Of a DNA stretch of 10,248 nucleotides, positions 1-5,588 are shown piece by piece (position 1 is the first letter of the stretch; each line of letters starts with the position of its first letter). The notes under the pieces are model-generated. The model ran no database searches. It had not been told where the DNA came from and saw only the letters and a list, made by a program, of their open reading frames with translations. The translations under genes and the position numbers were made by a program. This stretch comes from an uncultured Verrucomicrobiales bacterium (GTDB lineage Bacteria; Verrucomicrobiota; Verrucomicrobiae; Limisphaerales; CANJSG01), in the NCBI GenBank assembly GCA_946480965.1, contig CAMLMI010000156.1, forward strand, positions 1-10,248, given 5' to 3'.

Positions 1-2420
1 GCCCAGAGCTGGTGGAGCTGGTCCAAGCCAGCTCCCTGTTCGATCAGCTTCACGCTGGCCTCGTGGCCGATGAGCGTGCCGAAGCGGGGGCTCTTGAACT
101 CGTCCGGATACATGCGTTGCAGCGTCGTCGCCAAGGCCACGCCCACATCCACCGGCCGGAGCGCGTCGCGGTCGGTCACCACGAACCTCACGCCGTGGCA
201 GAGTTTCTTCGCGTGGACGCTGCTCTCGGGCGTGAACTGTGTCGCCTCAAAGCGCAGACCCGGCAGCTTCAACGCGTTCATCGCGTCGGCCAGCTTCGCC
301 CCATCGATCCAAGGCGCGCCCACGTGCTCGAACGGCGTGGCGGTGCCGCGTCCGACGGAGACGGGATTGAACTCCACCAGGCCGACGCCGGGATAGAGCG
401 TGGCCTGGGTGAGGTTGCGGATGTTCGGCGACGGGTTGATCCAGGGCAGCCCGGTTTGGTCGAACCACATGCCGCGCTTCCAGCCCTCGACCGGGATGAC
501 CGTCAGCTTGGCCTTGTAGCCCAGCTCCTCGTTGAACATCCCGGCCAGTTCGCCGACGGTCATCGCGTGGCGCACGGGGATGGTGTGGAAGCCGACGAAG
601 CTCTGGAACCGCGTCTGCACCGGCCCCTCGATGATCGTGCCGCCGATGGGGTTCACCCGGTCCAGCACCATGATCTCGATGCCGGCCTTGGCCGCCGCGT
701 CCATCGCGCCGCCCATCGTGGAGATGTAGGTGTAGAAACGGCAGCCGATGTCCTGGATGTCGAAGACCAGCACGTCGAGATCCGCCAACAGCTCCCGCTT
801 CGGCTTGCGCGTTTCCATGACGAGCGCGGTGTAGTCGGCCTCGTTCATCCCGGCGGGGCGTTTCGGCGATTCGGGATAAAGGCTGATCACCGGCAAGCCG
901 GTCTTGGTGTCCACGGAGTCGCCCACCTTGTCGTCCACTTCGCCGCGAATGCCGTGCTCGGGGCTGAAGAGGCGAACGAGCTTCACGTCCGGCGCCTGGT
1001 GCAGGAGATCGATGAGCGCGTGGCCGTCGCGGTCGCGGCCGGTGTGGTTTGTGATGAGGCCCACGCGCTTGCCCTTCAGCTTGGCGAAGCGGTCGCGCTT
1101 CAAGACGTCGATGCCGTTGAGCACGGCGGACGATGTCGCATTGGTCGAAGCTACCGGGCGGGCCTTCAGCGCGCCGGAAACGTTCGCGAAGTCGAAGCCT
1201 TTCACCGCCTGGGCCGCGACCGTGCCGATCTCGCGATAGAGCCCGGTGATGCTGCCCTTGCCGTCGGGATGCACACGGTTCGAGAGCAGCACGTAGAAAG
1301 TCCGGGAGAACGGATCGATCCAGAGGATGCAGCCGGTGAAGCCCGTGTGCCCGTAGGAACCGAGCGGGAAGAGCGTGCCGCGCGGACGGCTGTAGCCCGA
1401 GTCGATGTCCCAGCCCAAGCCGCGTCGCGCCTCGACGGCCTCGGGCGACTGCACGGCGGTCATCAAGCGAACCGTCTCCGGTTTGAAAACGCGCACGCCT
1501 TCCAGCTCGCCGAGGTTCAGCAGCATCTGCGCGTAGCGGGCCAAGTCCGCCGTGGTCGAGAAAAGCCCCGCATGTCCGGCCACGCCGCCCATCCGCCGCG
1601 CGGTGGGATCATGGACTTCGCCGCGCAACGGCTTTCCATCGACCAGTTCCGTCGGCGCGATGCGCGCGGCCGGAATTTGCTTCAGCGGGAGATAGCCCGT
1701 GTCGTTCATCTTCAACGGACCGAAGACCTCCTTCGCCGCGAAGGTGTCCAGCGGCTGGCCGCTGACGCGCCGCACGATCTCGCCGAGCACGATGAAGTTG
1801 ATGTCCGAGTAGCGGAACCCCGTGCCCGGCGGCTGCGTGACGCTCTCGGCGCAGGCGCGCTCGATGGCCGCGTCGTTGCCGGTCCACGCCGGGCGCGCGG
1901 ACAAGCCGGCCCGCAGCCCCGAAGTGTGCGTCAGCAGATGCCGCACGGTGATCGCGTCCTTCCCGCCGTTGGTGAACGCGGGGAGGTAGCGCGACACCGG
2001 CGCGTCGAGCGCGATGCGGCCGCGTTCAACGAGGAGCATGATCGCGGGAGTGGTGGCCACGACCTTGGTCAGCGAAGCCACGTCGAAGACCGTGTCGTCC
2101 GTCATCGGTTCCCGCGTCGGCGCGAGCGACTTCTCGCCGTAGGCGCGTTCGTAGGTCGCGCCGTTGCGGCCGAGGTAGAAGGCCGCTCCGGGCATCCCGC
2201 CATTGGTCACGTAGCGCGTGGTCGCGGCGTCGATGGCCGCAAAGCGCGAGACATCGAGCGCCGCTGCGGACGGTGCCTTCTGGTCCGAAGGAGCCACGTT
2301 GCGGCAACCGCTGGACAAGGCCAGCAGCAGGGCCAGGACGGCGAACGAACGGAGAAGCAGAACTCCCGGACCCGCGCGAAGACCCGGAAACGACGAGGCG
2401 CTGAACATGCCGTGTTTCAT
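1..2420 (-). CDS. Serine hydrolase (beta-lactamase fold) fused to NamZ/DUF1343 domain, probable lipoprotein; 3' end outside window
   Basis: The frame is open from ATG at 2420 to the left edge (806 residues seen; the stop is outside). Residues 1-39 look like an export signal: a basic start, a leucine/alanine-rich core at about 27-35, then LSSGC with Cys39 as a possible lipidated residue. The lipobox is weak, with Ser at -3. Residues about 55-430 are a class C beta-lactamase/DD-peptidase-like domain with S116-L-T-K119, Y204-S-D206 and H358-T-G360. Residues about 445 to the edge match NamZ (DUF1343): GLITNHTG around Asn458, FSPEHG at 484-490, then a long FDIQDIGCRFYTY stretch. NamZ removes MurNAc from the non-reducing end of peptidoglycan fragments. 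In Bacillus, namZ lies in a recycling operon with amiE, a serine-hydrolase-family amidase. I infer that this fusion joins peptide removal and MurNAc release in one periplasmic protein. The hydrolase could instead be an esterase or carboxypeptidase. ATG 2420 was chosen because the signal peptide follows; ATG 2408 is also possible. No Shine-Dalgarno motif is visible. Confidence 0.9.
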   Translation of the reverse strand, partial: MKHGMFSASSFPGLRAGPGVLLLRSFAVLALLLALSSGCRNVAPSDQKAPSAAALDVSRFAAIDAATTRYVTNGGMPGAAFYLGRNGATYERAYGEKSLAPTREPMTDDTVFDVASLTKVVATTPAIMLLVERGRIALDAPVSRYLPAFTNGGKDAITVRHLLTHTSGLRAGLSARPAWTGNDAAIERACAESVTQPPGTGFRYSDINFIVLGEIVRRVSGQPLDTFAAKEVFGPLKMNDTGYLPLKQIPAARIAPTELVDGKPLRGEVHDPTARRMGGVAGHAGLFSTTADLARYAQMLLNLGELEGVRVFKPETVRLMTAVQSPEAVEARRGLGWDIDSGYSRPRGTLFPLGSYGHTGFTGCILWIDPFSRTFYVLLSNRVHPDGKGSITGLYREIGTVAAQAVKGFDFANVSGALKARPVASTNATSSAVLNGIDVLKRDRFAKLKGKRVGLITNHTGRDRDGHALIDLLHQAPDVKLVRLFSPEHGIRGEVDDKVGDSVDTKTGLPVISLYPESPKRPAGMNEADYTALVMETRKPKRELLADLDVLVFDIQDIGCRFYTYISTMGGAMDAAAKAGIEIMVLDRVNPIGGTIIEGPVQTRFQSFVGFHTIPVRHAMTVGELAGMFNEELGYKAKLTVIPVEGWKRGMWFDQTGLPWINPSPNIRNLTQATLYPGVGLVEFNPVSVGRGTATPFEHVGAPWIDGAKLADAMNALKLPGLRFEATQFTPESSVHAKKLCHGVRFVVTDRDALRPVDVGVALATTLQRMYPDEFKSPRFGTLIGHEASVKLIEQGAGLDQLHQLW

Positions 2421-2452
2421 GCCGCGTTCGACGCGCCGTCGGAAGCCTTCTT

Positions 2453-2471
2453 GCACCCCCAATTTGGGTGC
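2453..2471. repeat. Inverted repeat upstream of the lipoprotein gene
   Basis: The arms GCACCC (2453-2458) and GGGTGC (2466-2471) are perfect 6-bp inverted repeats around a 7-nt A/T-rich centre. The element lies 33-51 nt upstream of ATG 2420. It could be an operator or a weak 5'-UTR hairpin. The arms are short, so chance is possible. Confidence 0.35.
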
Positions 2472-2565
2472 CTAGTCGATGCGGCGGACAATTGACTACG
2501 AACTCCACCATGACGTCTCCCGTGATCTCCACGTCCCCGAAGACCGGGCACCGGAGCGTCGTCTT

Positions 2566-2588
2566 CCCTCCCCTTCCCTCCCCTTCCC
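2566..2588 (-). promoter_or_regulatory. Potential G-quadruplex: five G-runs in a 10-bp tandem repeat
   Basis: The plus strand has five C-runs at 2566-2568, 2570-2573, 2576-2578, 2580-2583 and 2586-2588, separated by 1-2 nt. The unit TTCCCTCCCC repeats about 2.5 times. On the minus strand this gives five runs of 3-4 G with 1-2 nt loops, which fits a canonical quadruplex motif with a spare run. It lies about 63-85 bp upstream of the plus-strand start at 2651 and about 150 bp upstream of the minus-strand start. Folding and any regulatory role are inferred. Confidence 0.55.
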
Positions 2589-2650
2589 GACCGCGCCATC
2601 TCCGGACGGAAGCCTTCCGTGACCGGCGCGCAGCCCCGATCCCGATTGCC

Positions 2651-4684
2651 ATGATGAAAGCCGTCTCCTTCGCCGCGCTGGTCGCGGCCCTGCTGTTGCC
2701 GCGCGCGGGCGTGGCGGACACCGTTTACATCACCGCCCGTCCTTCGCCCACCGGCACGGGGGCGAACTTCGACGGCACCTATCTGGAGACCGTCCCCGGT
2801 TCCGACACCAGCGCCAAGGGCACAGCTCTCGGCGCACCGGCCCGCGACGGTTCGCGCTTCTTCTCGAACTCCTTCTCCAACGCGGTGGAGGGCATCCCCG
2901 GCTTCACCCTGACGCCGACGCTCGGCGTGCCCGGCGGTGTCTATCAGATCCACCACAACTTCAGCGCCACGGCGGGCAACGTCAGCACCGACCTCGTGCT
3001 CACCGCCGTCTGCACCACGGGCGGCACGCTGTCGTTTTCCGACACCGGCACGAACTTCCAGCGCGCCGCCGGCAACCCGGCCTCCAAGTGGATGCTGCTC
3101 GGCTACGTGACCAACGCGGTGGACAGCGCCAATCCTTCGATCGACTTCGGCTACCTCTCCGGCCACGTCAGCGCCGGTGCGAGCCAGCGGCTGCTCGTCG
3201 ATGTCTTCCGCTTCACCCTCTTCGAGCCCTGCCTGAACGTGCCCGTCGTCGGCGTCACCGGTCCGCTCTCGGCGGATGTGAACCAGGTCGTCGTCACCGG
3301 CGTGGCCGAGGGCGCGACCGCCGTGACCGTCTATCAGAACACGGGCTCCGGCATGGTCGCCATCGGGACGAAGACGGCCGACATCGTGGCGGGCAACAAC
3401 ACCGTGGCCGTCACGGGCCTCGTGAAGGGCGCCTCCGTCGCGGCCACGCAGACCCTCGATGGCCAGGAAGGCTGCACCCCCACGGCCGGCCTGCTCGTCG
3501 GCGGCGGCGCGAACCCCCGCATCCGCATCGCCCTCAGCATCCGCGAGACCGACAGCACGGGCCCCGCCGGCGCCCCGGGCAACACCGCCAGCGCGAACAT
3601 CCACTTCCTCGGGGCCACCGCCACGCTTGCCGGTTCGCCCGTTGGAGGCCTCGTCGTCCATCCCAGCAATACTTGGCAGACCGTTTCGTTCGAGCGCGGC
3701 AACGTCGTCCTCGGCGAATCCTCCAACGTCCTCGGCACCGCCTCCCCCGGCGGGGCCTATGCCGGAGGCGACAAGGCCACCATCAAGGTCTTCGCATCCA
3801 TGCTGAACACCAACACCGGCCTGCCCTTCTACTCCCCGGTCGGCGCCACCTCCCCCGAAGTCACCTCGGCCGAGCCGTTCACCGTGAACTGGACCTGGGC
3901 CGCCGTGGACGGAGCCACCGGCTACCGCCTGCTCCGCGACATCAACGGCGCCGGCTTCACCGAGTTCGCCGACACCACCGAGACCGCCTACAGCGACGAC
4001 TCCGGATGGTCCGCCGGCAGCGAGGTCACGCCGAACGCGATGCAGACCACGCCTTCCATCCGCTGGAACGGCACCGGCACCAACCCCAACGCCATCCCCG
4101 GCAACTGGGGCGTGCTCGACGCCGTCGCCCTGGCCATCGACGACCTCACGGACGTCGGCCCCTACGACCTCTACATCGACAACCTCCAGAACGGCGAAAC
4201 CGTCTGGCAGTCCTTCGAGGCCTCGGAAACGGGCGCGACCGACGTGGGCTTCCGCGCCCCCACCTTCTCCGGCACCACCTCCGGCAACCTGCTCAGCGCC
4301 CCCAGCCTCTCCGCCGTGACCGACGCCACGGCCGACACCGGCACCAAGTCCTTCCGCGTCCGATTCCAATGGTCCGGCACCAACGAGACCCGCTGGGTCC
4401 GCCTCACCACCTCCGGCGTGGGCAACCCGCAGGTGAACCTGGACGAACCGATCTCCTTCCGCCTGCTGCTGCTGCCCGTGGGCTCCAGCCCGCAACCGCC
4501 CGTCTCCCTCTCCCTCGCCGCCAGCCGGGTGGATGGCAAGGTCGTGCTCAACTGGACCGGCACGCATCAGCTCCAGGCCAGCGACGCCGTCACCGGCACC
4601 TTCACCAATGTCCCCGGAGCCACCACCGCGCCGTGGACCAATGCCTTCACCGGGCCGCAGATGTTCTTCCGGCTGACGGAATGA
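2651..4684 (+). CDS. Secreted modular beta-rich protein with Ig/FN3-like domains, function unknown
   Basis: This is 677 aa from ATG 2651 (ATG 2654 is equally possible); the signal peptide decides the start, with a hydrophobic core and a likely cut after Ala22 (GVA|D). No enzyme motif is recognised. Residues 25-200 are a Gly/Thr/Ser-rich, beta-like region. Residues about 201-274 resemble a bacterial Ig-like domain. Residues 290-350 contain IRET (297-300) and TWQTVSFE (341-348). Residues about 408-450 look FN3-like (VNWTW...GYRLLRD). Residues 497-511 carry DDLTD...LYIDN, and 521-600 carry FRAP (534-537) and RWVRLTT (581-587). The last 60 residues resemble the C-terminal 'LNWTGT...FFRL' sandwich frequent in secreted verrucomicrobial proteins. 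There is no PEP-CTERM tail. Modules are shared with the next gene, 34 bp downstream, so the two probably form an operon. Surface carbohydrate binding or adhesion is a guess. Confidence 0.85.
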   Translation: MMKAVSFAALVAALLLPRAGVADTVYITARPSPTGTGANFDGTYLETVPGSDTSAKGTALGAPARDGSRFFSNSFSNAVEGIPGFTLTPTLGVPGGVYQIHHNFSATAGNVSTDLVLTAVCTTGGTLSFSDTGTNFQRAAGNPASKWMLLGYVTNAVDSANPSIDFGYLSGHVSAGASQRLLVDVFRFTLFEPCLNVPVVGVTGPLSADVNQVVVTGVAEGATAVTVYQNTGSGMVAIGTKTADIVAGNNTVAVTGLVKGASVAATQTLDGQEGCTPTAGLLVGGGANPRIRIALSIRETDSTGPAGAPGNTASANIHFLGATATLAGSPVGGLVVHPSNTWQTVSFERGNVVLGESSNVLGTASPGGAYAGGDKATIKVFASMLNTNTGLPFYSPVGATSPEVTSAEPFTVNWTWAAVDGATGYRLLRDINGAGFTEFADTTETAYSDDSGWSAGSEVTPNAMQTTPSIRWNGTGTNPNAIPGNWGVLDAVALAIDDLTDVGPYDLYIDNLQNGETVWQSFEASETGATDVGFRAPTFSGTTSGNLLSAPSLSAVTDATADTGTKSFRVRFQWSGTNETRWVRLTTSGVGNPQVNLDEPISFRLLLLPVGSSPQPPVSLSLAASRVDGKVVLNWTGTHQLQASDAVTGTFTNVPGATTAPWTNAFTGPQMFFRLTE

Positions 4685-4718
4685 TCTCCGCAACGCAACC
4701 AACCCAACTCCGAAACGC

Positions 4719-5525
4719 ATGACAAAACGCCTCCTCGCCCTCGCTGGGCTCTGCGCCGTGGCCCTGCCGGGCACGACCCGGGCCCAGCTCCTCACGGACT
4801 TCGAGAGCTTCACGGCTCCGACCGCGAACGGAACCGTGCTCTTCCGTTCGCCCAACATCTCCGGCTCCACCTCAGCGAAGCTGGAGGCAGCTCCTTCCAC
4901 GCTCATCACGGCGGTGCGCAACGTGGACATCCCTGCGGGCAACGCCTCCGTCGGGGACAACGCGCTGGTGACCAGCTTCAACTTCGTGGATTCCGGCGGA
5001 GCCCCGCTCTGGCTGCGTTTCACCACCTTCAACACCGCCACGCTGCCCAATCCCACGATCACGCTGGCCGCAGGGACCGGGCTCCAGTTCGACATCTGGA
5101 CGGATCACGCCATGTATGTCTCCGCGCTCATTCGCGAGACCGAAACGGACTTGGCCTTCGGGGCCAATGGCGGTGCAACCGGGAGCATCGAATTTCTCGG
5201 AGGCACTCCCAGCGCGGCCTCGGGCAATCGGGGAATGTCGGTCGCCGCCGGGACCTGGACCACCGTGTTCTTGGAATTCCAAAACCCAACCGCCACGCCT
5301 GTTTCCGGGTTCACCGGCAATGGCGTCCTTGACGTCGGCGCGGATGGAAAAGGCGTGCTGGAATCGCTCGGCTTCGCCTTTGACGACACCACCGACAACC
5401 GCGACAGCGACATCACCATCTGGTTGGACAACATCCGCGTCGCCCCCGTCCCCGAGCCCTCCACTGCCGCTCTCGCTCTCGCGGGTTTGGCCGGGCTGGG
5501 CTGGATGCGGCGGCGTCGGTCCTGA
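4719..5525 (+). CDS. PEP-CTERM sorted exported protein, function unknown
   Basis: This 268-aa protein starts MTKRLLAL with a signal peptide likely cut after Ala22 (TRA|Q). It ends with a textbook PEP-CTERM signal: P-E-P at 245-247, a hydrophobic helix rich in Ala, Leu and Gly, and a final R-R-R-R-S. PEP-CTERM proteins are processed by an exosortase and are usually linked to exopolysaccharide or surface export; no exosortase gene is in the window. The body is one beta-rich domain: FRSP (42-45), WLRFTT (98-103), IRETE (138-142), TWTTVFLE (178-185), and an FDDTTD...WLDNI stretch just before the tail. The same motifs occur in the upstream protein in another order. The start follows the previous stop by 34 bp with no Shine-Dalgarno motif. 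A strong terminator follows 20 bp after the stop. The fold may be a jelly-roll carbohydrate-binding domain, but I cannot assign it. Confidence 0.9.
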   Translation: MTKRLLALAGLCAVALPGTTRAQLLTDFESFTAPTANGTVLFRSPNISGSTSAKLEAAPSTLITAVRNVDIPAGNASVGDNALVTSFNFVDSGGAPLWLRFTTFNTATLPNPTITLAAGTGLQFDIWTDHAMYVSALIRETETDLAFGANGGATGSIEFLGGTPSAASGNRGMSVAAGTWTTVFLEFQNPTATPVSGFTGNGVLDVGADGKGVLESLGFAFDDTTDNRDSDITIWLDNIRVAPVPEPSTAALALAGLAGLGWMRRRRS

Positions 5526-5545
5526 TCGAGTTTCTTGTTGCCTCC

Positions 5546-5585
5546 GGGGCCGGCCTTGTCGTGCGTGGCCGGCCCCTTTCCTTTT
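5546..5585 (+). terminator. Rho-independent terminator hairpin after the PEP-CTERM gene
   Basis: GGGGCCGGCC (5546-5555) pairs perfectly with GGCCGGCCCC (5567-5576) across an 11-nt loop. It is followed by the T-rich TTTCCTTTT (5577-5585). It lies 20 bp after the PEP-CTERM stop and only 3 nt before ATG 5589 of the next gene. It may therefore end the upstream transcript, attenuate read-through, or mask the start of the next gene. Confidence 0.8.
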
Positions 5586-5588
5586 CCC

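Larger units (their letters stand above)
2421..2650. promoter_or_regulatory. Divergent intergenic region between the lipoprotein gene and the secreted-protein gene
   Basis: These 230 bp separate two divergent starts (2420 on minus, 2651 on plus), so promoters for both genes probably lie here. I found no convincing -35/-10 pair: TTGACT at 2492-2497 on plus has no good -10 partner at 16-18 bp. The region holds a small inverted repeat (2453-2471) and a C-tract/G-tract repeat (2566-2588). A plus-strand frame is open from 2468 into the downstream gene, but its first 61 codons are arginine- and proline-rich and precede a normal signal peptide. I therefore treat that stretch as noncoding. Confidence 0.5.

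Noticed and set aside
12..2495. A long plus-strand open frame (827 codons)
   Set aside because: It is the exact antisense register of the serine hydrolase-NamZ gene. The minus strand carries complete family motifs, while this frame is His/Arg/Asp-rich with no recognisable domain.
2468..2650. An N-terminal extension of the secreted-protein gene by 61 codons
   Set aside because: It would bury a normal signal peptide (starting at 2651) inside the protein and would translate the G/C-tract repeat. There is no motif in the extension.
3088..4722. A plus-strand frame of 544 codons inside the secreted-protein gene
   Set aside because: It is Arg/His-rich sequence typical of a +1 shadow frame, with no domain.
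2417..5095. A minus-strand open frame of 892 codons opposite the secreted-protein genes
   Set aside because: It is Gly/Arg/Val low-complexity sequence with no motif, caused by high GC. The plus strand has signal peptides, a PEP-CTERM tail and shared modules.
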